A DNA stretch of 40,198 bases from Mycoplasmopsis agassizii (GCF_002276225.1 NZ_NQNY01000016.1:1-40198), one strand, 5' to 3'. Positions 28,717-39,754 are shown, counted from the first letter of the stretch. The notes: generated by a model from the sequence alone, not told the origin. Made by a program: numbers and translations.

Positions 28717-29108
28717 TGGCTGATGTAATGTTTAGAGGGCTAGGAAGAAGAAAAGCTTCTGTTGCTCGTGTTATTTTAAAACCTGGTAGTGGTGCTTTCG
28801 TAGTTAATAACCGTGAAGCAAAAGAATACTTAAAAAGTGACATCTATATTAAAGATGCTTTACAACCTTTTGGAATTACTGACACAGTTAATAAATTTGA
28901 CATTAAAGTAACCGTTAGAGGTGGAGGACTTTCAGGTCAAGCAGGTGCAATTCGTTTAGGAATTGCTCGAGCATTATTAGAAGTATCTGAAGATCACAGA
29001 AGAACATTGCGCCCTGAAGGGATGCTTACACAAAATTCAAAAGTTAAAGAACGTAAAAAACCTGGTTTACGTAAAGCTCGTAAAGCACGTCAGTTCTCAA
29101 AACGTTAG
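28716..29108 (+). CDS. rpsI: 30S ribosomal protein S9
   Basis: 130 residues, normal for uS9. GLGRRKASVARV, TVRGGGLSGQAGAIRLGIAR and the basic tail PGLRKARKARQFSKR, whose last residues reach the ribosomal P site, identify it. It overlaps rplM by one base. Confidence 0.98.
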   Translation: MADVMFRGLGRRKASVARVILKPGSGAFVVNNREAKEYLKSDIYIKDALQPFGITDTVNKFDIKVTVRGGGLSGQAGAIRLGIARALLEVSEDHRRTLRPEGMLTQNSKVKERKKPGLRKARKARQFSKR

Positions 29109-29166
29109 AAATTTTATTAAAAAATTTACCAGTTACTATATACTTTATAATTGGTAAATCATTTAT

Positions 29167-29243
29167 GGGAGCGTAGCTCAGCTGGTTAGAGCACACGACT
29201 GATAATCGTGAGGTCGATGGTTCAAGTCCATTCGTTCCCACCA
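29167..29243 (+). tRNA. trnI: tRNA-Ile (GAT anticodon)
   Basis: 77 bases with encoded CCA. Acceptor GGGAGCG pairs with CGTTCCC; the D arm GCTCAGCTGGTTAGAGC, anticodon arm with loop CTGATAA (anticodon GAT), and T arm with GGTTCAAGTCC are all regular. It lies 58 bases after rpsI and probably shares its transcript. Confidence 0.97.
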
Positions 29244-29278
29244 TATATTAGAGACAATCAATTCCAAATAAAATGCAA

Positions 29279-29308
29279 AATAACCGTTATCGAAACGGTT
29301 ATTTTTTA
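29279..29308. terminator. terminator after tRNA-Ile, shared with L10
   Basis: AATAACCGTT and AACGGTTATT are perfect complements around a 5-base loop, with six T on the plus strand and A-rich sequence on the other side. It ends the ribosomal protein-tRNA transcript and may end L10 from the opposite strand. Confidence 0.8.
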
Positions 29309-29320
29309 ATTCACTATTTT

Positions 29321-30231
29321 TTAAAGATCACTATCAGTTAAAACAATATTTGAATCATTCATATTAAAATCAGTAATTTTGCCTTTTTCAACAGGTATTA
29401 AAAAAGATGTTGTTCTAGGTGATTCAGCAAGTAAGACTCCATTATTTTGATTACATGTGCGACAAAATTGTTCGTCTACAAAACCAGCTTTCATTTTAAT
29501 TGTTTTATGTTCAATATCAATTTTATAATCTAATAATTCAATACCTGCTTCCGTTCTAGAAACAGTTAAGTAAGTAGAGACAAAATATTCTCAAAAATCT
29601 TAAACAAAAAGATAATCATGATCTTTTAAATTCAATTTTTCTTCAATTACTTTTTGATTAAAACTTTCAGATCAAGGTTTTAGTTTTTTAAGTTCATCAC
29701 TTGTTAAGGTTGTACCTTCAACTCGTTCAAAATAAGAATTATATTTTTGTTCATCTTCGCTAGTTAATCTAAGTTGTTTTTCAAGGCTTTTTGTGTCTTT
29801 AACTAAGCTGATTGTTTTTAAGTAATTGGGAAAACCTTTTTGAATAGAAAAATCCCTGAATTCAGCTCAGTCTTTTTCTTCCCCATTTTCAGAAGACCAT
29901 TCATGAATACCTTCATTATCATATTCTCATTTATCTTTCTTAATAGATGTATTGAAGTATTGACTTTCATCACCAGTATTGCTTGGTCCATATTTTTGGT
30001 ATGATCAATATCAATCACTAAAAGAAAAATAATAATTATAACCTACAATATTTAGTTGTACATAACTTTTGTCATTTGATATTTTCTTGCTATAAACTTC
30101 AGCAGTATCACCGACATATTGCATGTCTCGCATCTCTGCTCAAAAATTACATGAAACTAATAAGGAAGTCTCAGCAATAGTTAATGGCAATATAGTTAAG
30201 GTTAAAAGTTTCAATTTATTAAGTTTTTCAT
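29321..30231 (-). pseudogene. aromatic-motif lipoprotein L10, frameshift and stop
   Basis: A distant member: lipobox LLVSC, TAEVYSKK, NIVGYNYYFSFSDWYW, YLKTISLVK, QLRLTSEDEQ, DYLFV-DFWEYF and SFLIPVEK. AGGAG and ATG (30231) are in place, but after ATG-AAAAA the frame fails within nine codons; one more A in that run would restore it. A second lesion, TAA at 29600-29602, replaces the Lys of the LFIKD motif. The rest of about 300 codons is open. It lies alone between the tRNA-Ile terminator and adh, far from the two clusters. The A-run is short, so phase variation is possible but not strongly supported. Confidence 0.8.
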
Positions 30232-30853
30232 TTTAATTTCTCCTGATTAATGAATAATTTAAATGATTATTCATCGCTCATTTCATTTGTTATTATGACT
30301 GAGTACACAATTTAACATTGATATTAAAATTAGTAAAGAATATGTAAATCATATTAATAATAGTTTAAGTTCATTTGATTTTGTTTAAACATGATAACTC
30401 CACTTTTTTATATCAAATTTACATAATTAAATTATAAATGATTAATATAGACAGTGTTTGTAATTAAAATATAAAACTTTTGTCAAATTTATTGAAATTT
30501 TTAATAAGGAACCAAAAAAAATGCTAGATTGCTATTATTTAAATATGCTACTCATAATAATAAATAAAATTCAGGCTACAAAAACAAAAAACTAAAATAT
30601 GGTTTGTAAATATTTTTTTGTTAATAAATGATTTTATTTTTAACTAAACATTCTTTTTTAGTAATAAAATTAATCAAAAAGTTGTTTTTATGCTCTTATA
30701 CACCTAAAAAAGTAATTTTTTAAATAAATTTAAAATTTTCAGTTTGATATGAAAAAAATTAAACTTTTTCAATTATTTTTTAATTTTTTTGTAAAAGTTG
30801 TAAGATTTTTATATATAGAAATTTACTTTTTTAAAGTAATGGTTAGGAATATT
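30232..30853. other. 620-bp AT-rich gap between L10 and adh
   Basis: A TTGACA on the minus strand (30481-30486) could belong to an L10 promoter but has no matching -10 at 17 bp. An in-frame upstream extension of adh (from 30749) encodes a hydrophobic, low-complexity stretch and is probably not translated. Otherwise I see no gene. Confidence 0.5.
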
Positions 30854-31948
30854 ATGTCAAATTTACCCGAAAAAATGAAGGCTTTAGTCTGGAAAGGTAA
30901 TGGTGAAGTTAAATTAATTGATAAAGATACGCCCAAATTAATTAAAGACTCAGATGCTATTGTGCATATGGAAACTACCACAATTTGTGGTACTGATTTA
31001 GGTATCAAACACGATAAAATACCTTACATGGATAAAGGCACAACCTTAGGTCATGAAGGTGTTGGAACAATTGTTAAAGTTGGAGTTGATGTTAAAGACC
31101 TTAAAGTTGGTGATCGAGTTATAGTTTCAGCTGTTAGCACTTGTGGAATTTGTGATAATTGTAAAAAAAATCTACAAGCTCACTGTACAAATGGTGGTGG
31201 TTGAATCTTTGGTTACAAAATCGATGGTACTTTAGCTGAATATGTCAGAGTACCTTTTGCTGATCATTCATTAATTAAACTAGATAATGATATAACTGTT
31301 GATCAAGCTATTTTTACTTCAGATATTTTACCTACAGGTTATGAAATTGGTGTCTTAAAAGCAAATATTAAACCAACTGATTCAGTTTTAATAGTTGGTG
31401 CAGGTGCAGTAGGAACTGCAGCCTTATTAACTGCATTAACTTTTAATCCAAAAATGGTAATAGTTGCTGATATTAATGATGATCGCTTAGAACTTTCTAA
31501 AAAATCAGGAGCAACTCACGTAGTTAATAGCCGTGATGCTTCTAAAGCTGCTGAAGAAATTTATATGTTAACTAATGGTCAAGGAGTAGATGTAGCAATT
31601 GAAGCTGTAGGTTATCCTGCAACCTTTGATCTAGCACAAGTAACTATTGCAGTTGGTGGACACATTTCAGTAGTTGGAGTACACGGTAAACCTGTACCAT
31701 TTAATTTAAATAACTTATGAATTAAAAATATTACTGTTTCAACAGGATTAGTAAGTGCTAATACAACAGTTGATTTACTAAGTAAAATTAAATCAGGTAA
31801 AATCTCAACCGAATTATTATCAAAACCTGAACACCGTAATTTTAAACTAAGCAAAATAGATCAACCAAATGAAGCATTTGATATTTTTGAAAATGCTGAA
31901 AAACATCACGCCATGAAGGTTATTATCAGAAACGATATCGAAAGATAA
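30854..31948 (+). CDS. zinc-dependent alcohol dehydrogenase
   Basis: 364 residues of the medium-chain dehydrogenase family. Catalytic zinc ligands: Cys45 in TICGTD, His67 and Glu68 in LGHEGVG. The structural zinc site has four cysteines (97, 100, 103, 111: TCGICDNCK and HC). The Rossmann motif is VGAGAVG, with an Asp in VADIND that favours NAD over NADP. It oxidises or reduces short alcohols and aldehydes; the exact substrate is unknown. The ATG at 30854 is chosen because AGGAAT lies 6 bases upstream. An ATG-less extension to 30749 lacks a ribosome site. A terminator follows. Confidence 0.93.
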
Positions 31949-32027
31949 CTTTAACTTTTAAATTAAACTGAATAAAAAACTAAGCATTCAATTTTAGAAA
32001 TTGAAACTAATAAATAATTAAAATTAG

Positions 32028-32058
32028 TCACTCAAATTTATTTGGGTGATTTTCTTTT
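32028..32058 (+). terminator. terminator of adh
   Basis: TCACTCAAAT pairs with ATTTGGGTGA (one G-T), followed by TTTTCTTTT. Confidence 0.65.
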
Positions 32059-32226
32059 GCTTCCGAAAAATTTTAGAAAATACCTAAATAATTTATTTCC
32101 TAAAATATGAACTTTTTGAAGAAGATACCAAAGCGATATCAAAAAAATTTTTAAAAGCCACGATAAAAAAATTAATTACTTTTTTCAATTTTTTTATTTT
32201 TTATTCACAAAAAAATTAAAAATAAC

Positions 32227-32272
32227 AAAAAATTGGTTTTTGATTAATTTTTAGTCAAAAAACCAATTTTTT
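32227..32272 (+). terminator. second strong hairpin after adh
   Basis: AAAAAATTGGTTTTTGA pairs with TCAAAAAACCAATTTTTT over about 17 bp around an 11-base loop, ending in a T-run. It works in either direction. Confidence 0.65.
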
Positions 32273-32444
32273 GACTAATAATAAGAAAGTGACAATACAA
32301 ATATTTTTTTAATGTTTTTTCCTAAATATTTTTTAAAAAAATCTTGGAAAAAAAATTAATTCAATAATATTTTTATGTTTAATTAAACATCAAATTTAAG
32401 AGAAGAGATTTCCAAAAAAATAAGAAAGGTATTAATAAATCAAT

Positions 32445-35345
32445 ATGAAAATTAAAAGACGAAGACTTTTAATTGCACTTTCAGGATCTTTAATAGTTTC
32501 AGCAAGTGCTTTAATTGCAACTGCATGTGCAGTAAATCAAGATAATGGAGACAACTCAGGTTCAACTGAATTACCACCAGTAAATCAAGATAAAACAGAC
32601 CAACAAAAAGCAGCTGAACAAAAAGCAGCTGAACAAAAAGCAGCTGAACAAAAAGCAGCTGAACAAAAAGCAGCTGAACAAAAAGCAGCTGATAAAGATA
32701 ATCTTAATAACAACCTACTGACAAGTCCTGATTCAAGAATTAAGTTAGATAAACTTAATTTACTTGCTCTTGGTGATTCAGTTGCTGCAGGTTTTAACGG
32801 AGAATACGGTTATCAATTATCAGGTGATTCTAAAAACGCAGGACTAAGTTATATTGATTTCTTAGCTAATTTTGTTAAATCAGTTGATGAAACAAAATTA
32901 GAATCATATGATAACTATGCCTTAACTGGGTCAACTTTAAAAAATTGATTATATCTTTTAAATAGTGATGATCAAAGTCAATCTAATCAAAATAGCTTCA
33001 ATTTTTTGCGTTCTTTAGACTCTAAAGAAGATAATCCTTTTAAAGATTCTGTAAAAGAAAAATTTGGATCATTTAGTAAAGATGATTTAAATAAATTATA
33101 TGAAAAAATTAAATCTGCTAATTTAATTACAATTAATTTAGGAGCAAATGATTATTTAAATGCACTTAAAAATTTATTCCCAATGATTTTTAGCGGAAAA
33201 GTAGGTTTTAGTTTATTAACCGATATTAATAAAATAACTGCAGTAATTCAAAGTGATATTAATAAAGTAAGCGAACTAATTAAAAAGATGAATCCAAATG
33301 CACAAGTTGTATTTTTATCTTATCCAATGCCATTATTAAGACTAACTGATACATTAAATGAAATCATAAAAACTAAAATCAGTTTCTTTGATGATCCTGC
33401 TGATTTAATTTTGGGATTCTTAAATAACGCAATTAAAAGTGCAGTTACAAAATTAAGAGTAGATAATAAAAACGTTAGCTTTATAGATGTTTATGATAAA
33501 GATGATTGAGCAAAAAATAGTGATACTTTCGCACCAACAATTTTTGATATTCACCCTGGTACAATTGGTTATAAAAAAATTGCTCAAGACTTATTTTTGA
33601 AATTATTTTTAAAGCAAAATAATCAAAAAGAATTATCTAATTTAATTTCTAATTGAGACAAGATTTATTTTACAAATGATGAAAATAAATTTAATAAACT
33701 AAATCTTTTTAATCAAAAATATTCCGATCGTGAACTAGTCCAAAAAGTTTATGGAACAAGTGAAAAAGATATTCTATTAAAATTAGATGAACTACAAATT
33801 AAATTTAAAAATGTTAAACATTCATCTATGAAAGATGTTGTTTCTTCTTATGTGAATTCTAATAAAACTGAAGTAAAAATGCTTGTCAAAACAATGTTTT
33901 CACAAGTCGCATCTTTTGGTTTTCCACTGGATTTATCTTCGTTACTAAATTTCATAAATGATGATCAAAATTTTGACTGAATAGTTGATTCATTAATTAA
34001 TTCTGAAGTCATAACAAATCTATTATTTAATTTACAAAACGCCGTAAATACCGATGATTTAGATCAAAATGGAATAGCAGGAACACAAAAAATTACACTT
34101 GCAATTCTAAAAGATCAATTTGTAAAAATGTTATCAAAAGATGATGCAATTTTACCTTTTATTAATACCTTAGTTTTGGGATTAAAAACTAAAACAGATC
34201 AGCAAAAATCATCTATTAAAAAAGTTGTTTCTGATTTTCTAAAAACAACTTTTGAAAACGATCAAATGGGTACACTACTTTTCAAATTAGTGGAACAATT
34301 AAAATTACCTTTAGAAATTAGTGAAACATCTTTTAAGGGAGTTTTAAAAAATCAAAACTTACTAGATTTAATAAATTTAGCAGTTAATGATTTCTTAGAA
34401 AATAGTGATCAATATGTTTCGCTTGCATCATTAAATCAATTTCTTTCTAAATTAATTTCTAGATTAAAAGATAAACAAGAATTCATAGATTTAATAAAAA
34501 AGTTATTTAGGCTTCTTTTAAAAGACGAATCATTTAAAACATCAATTACCACTAAAGTTATAGAAGAAGCCGAATTAAAAATTAAACCTGAAGATAATAA
34601 TTTCAAACTGTTTAAAGATAGTTTGGCAAATGTAGTTGATGGCTTTTTAACTAAAGATATTTTTGATGTTTTGATAAAAGGTGTTTTATCAAAAATTGAT
34701 TTAACTAATTTAAATCAAATAACTAATCTTCCTTTTGCAGATTTAATTAAATCTAAAATCTTTAATTTAGATGGAATGTTATTTACTCTAAATTTAATTA
34801 AAGAAGACAATAATTTTGACATTCATTCGTTTGCAAGTTTAGTTAATATTTTCTTTGAAACTTCAGATACAGAAACAAGTAGTTTATATAGAGAACTCTT
34901 TGAAAAAAATTATTCATCTAGTTCAGAATCAAAAATTGGCTTTGGTTGAGATATATTTGGAAAATTAAAGGAAGTAATAAGTGAATTCTCAGTTTTACTT
35001 GCTAGTGAATATTTTAAAGAGAGTAATTCTGAAATAAAAGATGTTTACAAAAAAGCAATGTACAGACTTGAAATAACTTTCTATACTTTTGCAACAAAAT
35101 ATCTTGGTGCATGATTTGCATGATCTACAGCATATGATTTTATAAATGTTTGACTGAGAGGTGCAGAAGAATCTGAATCTTACAGACTACAAGAATTAAC
35201 AATGGGTGCAAAAGCAGATAAAAAAATGTGACAAGTTGGAAGTCCTTCATATGCAACTTATCATATTTATGATAAATGGTATCCTAAGTATGCTAAAGAT
35301 TTAAAAGAATCACTAGTAAAAGGTTACTGAAAAGATTTAAAATAA
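32445..35345 (+). CDS. SGNH/GDSL-hydrolase lipoprotein with C-terminal helical region
   Basis: 966 residues. Lipobox ATAC with Cys28; a Q-K-A-A-E repeat spacer at 54-82; then the hydrolase domain with block I LALGDSVAAG (Ser112), block III GAND (233-236), and block V DIHPGTIGY (Asp368, His370). The catalytic set is complete, so an esterase, lipase or deacylase acting outside the cell is likely. From about 400 to the end there is a long helical, Leu/Lys/Asp-rich region of unknown role, and the last 100 residues are aromatic-rich. Large GDSL lipoproteins of this type occur in related mycoplasmas. It has its own terminator and is likely a single-gene unit. Confidence 0.88.
32604..32692 (+). repeat. 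15-bp tandem repeat in lipoprotein spacer
   Basis: Five exact copies and a sixth nearly complete copy of CAAAAAGCAGCTGAA, encoding Gln-Lys-Ala-Ala-Glu. The unit keeps the frame, so copy number can vary without breaking the gene; it would change the distance between membrane and enzyme. Confidence 0.95.
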
Positions 35346-35348
35346 TTA

Positions 35349-35370
35349 GATCCCAAACGGGATCTTTTTT
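35349..35370 (+). terminator. terminator of the GDSL gene
   Basis: GATCCC and GGGATC with a 4-base loop, followed by six T, 3 bases after the stop codon. Confidence 0.85.
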
Positions 35371-35448
35371 ATAAATTTATGCTACTAAAATTGATAAAAA
35401 ACAAAATATTAAAATTGAAAAATTATATTAATAAATGCGTTGCTTTTA

Positions 35449-35454
35449 TATAAT
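35449..35454 (+). promoter_or_regulatory. -10 box for a leaderless start
   Basis: TATAAT ends 6 bases before the ATG at 35461, and there is no ribosome site between. The transcript probably begins at or next to the start codon. Confidence 0.6.
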
Positions 35455-35460
35455 AAATTT

Positions 35461-35823
35461 ATGAATAAATTCACGAAGATCCTAGCCAGAATTTTAAATT
35501 TTCTAACTTTTGGAAAATTAAGAAAAAAGGCACTTGAAACTAACACCTATCAACTAGATGTAAACGTTAAAACATCATTTGAATATCAAGAACTACTAGA
35601 TAATCTAGGTGGTAAAGATAATTTAATTAATGCTGAAGCATCTTTATCAAAAATAAAGTTTTATTTAAAAGATAAAAAACTTGTTAACCTAGAGCAAATC
35701 AAAAAATATCCAGATGTAACTGGAACATTAGAAAGCAGCAACGCAGTCACAATCATTATCGGAAATGCTGCAAGAGTGATTACACAAAAAATAAATGAGG
35801 AATTAAACAATGGAAATAATTAA
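35461..35823 (+). CDS. PTS EIIB-like protein without the active cysteine
   Basis: 120 residues. An N-terminal amphipathic or hydrophobic segment (about 5-18, LARILNFLTF) is followed by a glucose-type EIIB domain: LLDNLGGKDNLINAE, ASLSKIKFYLKD, then a C-terminal VTIIIGNAARVI. In active EIIB proteins the motif reads CxTRL, and the Cys is phosphorylated; here Ser61 stands at that place and the Arg is Lys. It therefore cannot act as a normal sugar phosphocarrier, and no EIIC or EIIA gene is near. It overlaps the helicase gene by 14 bp. A regulatory or scaffold role is possible (inference). Confidence 0.75.
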   Translation: MNKFTKILARILNFLTFGKLRKKALETNTYQLDVNVKTSFEYQELLDNLGGKDNLINAEASLSKIKFYLKDKKLVNLEQIKKYPDVTGTLESSNAVTIIIGNAARVITQKINEELNNGNN

Positions 35824-38800
35824 AAAAGATGAATTACTAGAAATTTTAAATACTAAAAATTTAACCAAAGAAAAACTGGATCGTTATCGCATTATTTTAG
35901 ATAACTTACTAGATATTAGTCCAAATGATCCTTCAATTACAACAACTATTAATGACAAAACTTATTTTGATCTAAGCAAAAAACTAGATGCAAAATCATT
36001 ATTGAAAATTATCAATAATGAAAACTTTTCAATTCGTTTAGATATAAACGAATTTCAACAAATTATTGAAGAACTAAAACTTGCCTCAACCGTTGAAGAA
36101 GTTTTAGAAATTTCTAAAAAACACAGTTTAGAAATTTCTTCAAACAAATTTAAAGAATTAAGTGTTGATTTTAAAAAGACTTTAGAAAAAATTATTGATA
36201 ATGTTGAATCACAATCACAAAAATCACTAGTTAATTGAAAAGTATTTTTAAATGAAGCAACATCAATTAATAGTGAAAATAACATTTGACCAATGCATAT
36301 TGGGTTCTTATTTGTTAGCGTTAATATTGATGGAAAAAGTATTTTTGCACCGTTATTTTTAAAAGAAGTAACCATTCAAATTGCTAACTCAGTTGCTACT
36401 TTAAAATCAAATGGCGAATTAAAAGTTAATGAAAAATTACTTTGATTATTAAATAATTCATCATTTGCTTTATCAGTTGATTTTCCTTTTGCAACTGATT
36501 CAATCGGAGCATTTATTAATAAAGTTTCAACAGTTTGACAAAATATTTACAACGTAAATATCGACTTATTAGCAGAAATTCAAAAACCAGAAAATAACAC
36601 AAGTGAAAAAATTACTTTTCATAATGGAATGATTTTAGGACTATATCAACCTCTTGGTGGTTATGCTAGAAATCGCATGGTTGAGATTATTAAAAGAAAT
36701 GATATCGACAATATCTTTAAAGTTGAATTTAATAAAAATATCAACCGAGAAATTGTAACTAATTCAATTTTTAAGAAAAATTTTGGATTTTATAGAATTG
36801 TTGCAACTAACTATTCTCAAGATAAAGCAGTAGTCAGCGCTTTAAATCAAGACACAATTATTTGAGGTCCTCCTGGTACTGGTAAAAGCCAAACTATTGT
36901 AAATATTTTGGCCAATATTTTAGCTTATGAAAAAACTGCATTAGTAGTAAGTGAGAAAAAAGCAGCTTTAGAAGTTATCAAAAACCGTATTGCAAAACTA
37001 AGTAAATTCGGACTATTTATTCTTAATGATAAAAATATGAAGAAGTCTCATTTTTATGAACCTATTAAAGAATATGTTGAATTTTTAGAAAATTTTAATG
37101 GTTCTCAAACATATGAACCTACTGCGATCATGAGCGATGATGTTAAAGAATATGTAAGATTACTTCGTGAATTATTGCAATATGAAAAACATAATGAATT
37201 ATTCTTTTTAATTGCTAAATTAAAAGAATATCAAGCAAGAATTGATCTGAAATTATTAAGTGATATTAATGCTCTAGATGAAAATCAAAGATACCCTATG
37301 AAATTATTTGATGATAATTTTGAAAAAGAATTTTTAAAATTAAATCATTCAAATATTATTTTATCTAAGTTAAATTTAACTGAAAAGCAAAAAAAATTAA
37401 ATAACTTAATAAGTTTTTTAAAAGAAAATTTTCCTAATTTTAGTGGTGATTTAAACTACCTAATTCCTCTTGTAAAATCACATGATTTTAAATGATTTGA
37501 GCATTTAATTTTAATCGAAAATTTAAATACTAAAATTGATTCATTTACTTACACAGATGATATTTTAGAGAATATGATTGCAGCCAAAATTGCTTCAAAA
37601 ATTGAAAGTTTAGATCATGAATCAGATATATATAAAAAATACCATGCCTTTTCTTCTGCTGCAAAATTAGGAAATATGGTTCCTCATAAATTTATAAAAG
37701 AACACTTAGAAATTATTAAATTATTATTTCCTATTATCATCACAACACCTGATACAGATTTATCGGGATGAGAAAAAAATGAATTTGATTATGCAATCGT
37801 TGATGAAGCATCACAGATCTTTATTGAAAAAGGTTTACCTATTTTATATTTAGCTAAAACTAAAATTTTAGCAGGTGATGATAAGCAAATGAAACCTACA
37901 AGATGATTCTCTGTAAGAAGTAACGATGAATCGGCTTTTGGAAATGTTGATTCTTTATTAGATTATGCTTTATCTTATGGAGTGCACACCATTTTATTAA
38001 ATAAAAACTATCGCTCACGCTCTGCTGCTTTAATGACTTTTAGTTCAAAACATTTTTATAAATCACAGCTAGATGTTATTGATGATTTTGAAGTTATTGG
38101 CAAAAAATCAATTGATGTATTAGAAGTAAATGGTAAATGGGAGGATGGAGTTAATACTGTTGAAATTGAATCTGTACTTGAATTAACTGTCGAAAACCAC
38201 GAGAAATACGAGAAAATCATCATTTTAGCTTTCAATACAAAACAATTAAATGAAATCACAAATCGGATTTTTTCATCATATCCACAATTAGAAAAAAAAT
38301 TAAATGATGATCAATTACTACTAAGAAATATTGAAAATATTCAAGGTGATGAAGCTGACTTAATTATTGCAACTTTAGTTTATGATGCAACTAGTAAAGT
38401 GCATTCTACCTATGTTGGTAGACCTGGTGGTGCTAACGCCTTAAACGTTGCCATTTCACGGGCTCGTGAAAAAATGATTGTTGTTAAAACAATCAAAGCA
38501 GATGATTTAAATAACGTTCAAAATAATGAAGATGTTTCCTTATTTAAAGTCTGATTAAAATTCTTAGAATTATCTTCTGAAGAAAAGAAAAATTATTTAC
38601 AAACATCACTTGATGAAAATAAAGACTTAAAACATATCAAAAAAAGTGCTTATGAATTTGGTCAGAGATTTCCTGAATTAAATACTAAATTAAATTTTTC
38701 TCTAGGTACATTAACTGCTGATTTAGCCCTTTTTAATGCTTCAGATAAATTAGACAGAATGATCATGTTTGATGATTTTGATTATGCTCTGCCTGGTTCA

Positions 38801-39031
38801 ACTTATGAAGACTATATTATTTTTCAAGATAAAATAAATTTTCTTAGAGCTAAAAAATATCCAGTTGAAATCATTACGCCATTAGTAAATTTAAATCGTT
38901 GAAAAGAAGATTTCACCCATACTGCTCATAAGATAATTGAAGTAACTTCAGATAACTTACATAAGCTAAATGAAGTTAAAATTACTGAAGAAGAAATTCT
39001 TTCTTCAGGAGAGAAAGATCTAATCGAATAA
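35810..39031 (+). CDS. SF1 (Upf1-like) AAA helicase with degenerate C-terminal nuclease-like domain
   Basis: 1073 residues. N-terminal 340 residues of unknown, partly helical sequence; then Walker A GPPGTGKSQ (353-361), Walker B VDEASQ (Asp665, Glu666), AGDDKQMKP (motif III), NYRSRSAAL (motif IV), NIQGDEADLII and LNVAISRAREKM (motifs V and VI). From about 930 the layout (TADLALFN, DYIIFQDKINFLRAKKYPVEII) recalls the Vsr-like domain that ends many such helicases, but the acidic metal residues are not clearly kept. It likely translocates on DNA or RNA. The ribosome site GAGGAA lies in the upstream gene. Defence or repair roles are possible; I cannot decide. Confidence 0.88.
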
Positions 39032-39045
39032 GTTATTTTTACAGC

Positions 39046-39085
39046 AAACTTTTTACAAATTAGTTTTTGTAAAAAGTTTTTTATT
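39046..39085 (+). terminator. terminator of the helicase operon
   Basis: AAACTTTTTACAAA (39046-39059) and TTTGTAAAAAGTTT (39066-39079) are perfect complements, followed by a T-rich run. Confidence 0.85.
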
Positions 39086-39110
39086 TCTGTGTAATTTTTC
39101 TAAATAAAAA

Positions 39111-39116
39111 TATAAT
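39111..39116 (+). promoter_or_regulatory. -10 box for a near-leaderless start
   Basis: TATAAT ends 9 bases before the ATG at 39126. At most a 2-3 base leader would remain. Confidence 0.55.
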
Positions 39117-39125
39117 TAAGAGAAT

Positions 39126-39731
39126 ATGGCTATTAGAGTTAACAAGTGAGTACGAAACTCATATATCTTCGTTGTTGTAACGTCAGTTCTGGCAATTACT
39201 TATTTTATCTTACAAGTAGTCTTTATAGATATTAAAGAGATTTATCCTTTTAATGTCTTACAGATCAAAAGTTATACTGCAAGTGAGAATTATATTATTA
39301 ATCAGTTTTTTATCTATGGCTTAACAGTTTCATTGGTGATCTTGATGCTTTATTATCTGATCTTCTATTTTTATATTTTACCTAGAAGAACCTATACGAT
39401 TGTATCAAGAACTTTTGCAGCTTATTTTGCTATTTTAGCTTTCTTTATTAACCTTGAGTTTTTATTCCAACTTTATTATAGTGATTGAACTTTTTTACAA
39501 GCACTTGTGAATGAAAATTCAGATGTTTATGCAACATTTATTAATATTAATTATGTCAATTACTTAATTCGCCTTGGTATTTATTTAGGAGTAGCAGTTG
39601 TTATAACGATAATTTGATTTTCACTTGTTTACTATTACTATAAACGTAAAAATAGAAAATTTGTTGAGTGAAAACGTGCTCAAGCACAACAACAATCATC
39701 TAATTCAGAAAATTATGAACAAATGCAGTAA
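39126..39731 (+). CDS. small integral membrane protein
   Basis: 201 residues with four likely membrane segments: about 14-34 (FVVVTSVLAITYFILQVVF type), 61-85, 95-116 and 145-172. The N-terminus is basic (MAIRVNKWVR) and the C-terminus is a basic then Gln-rich tail (YYYYKRKNRK, QAQQQ). I do not recognise the family. The topology predicts both ends in the cytosol. It is a single gene with its own -10 box and terminator. Confidence 0.8.
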
Positions 39732-39754
39732 AAATATTTTCGCTTTTAATAATT

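Larger units (their letters stand above)
31949..32444 (+). other. intergenic region between adh and the GDSL lipoprotein
   Basis: Contains two terminators (32028-32058 and 32227-32272), a perfect 16-bp palindrome ATGTTTAATTAAACAT (32374-32389) and a possible promoter: TTGGAA (32344-32349) and TAATAT (32365-32370). The ribosome-site-like AAGAAAGG is unusually far (about 16 bases) from the next ATG. No gene is seen. Confidence 0.55.

Noticed and set aside
29044-29244. Minus-strand frame encoding MVGTNGLEPSTSRLS over the tRNA
   Set aside because: It is the antisense of tRNA-Ile, a well-known spurious translation of tRNA genes.
29818-30018. Frame MIDIDHTKNMDQ within L10
   Set aside because: It is an out-of-frame reading; the L10 frame shows the family motifs with UGA as Trp.
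149-30231. Many apparent stops at UGA in the lipoproteins and proteases
   Set aside because: UGA is Trp in this organism; only TAA, TAG and true frameshifts were counted as damage.
30749-30853. N-terminal extension of the alcohol dehydrogenase
   Set aside because: The added residues are hydrophobic and low complexity, there is no ribosome site, and the ATG at 30854 has AGGAAT at proper spacing and matches the family start.
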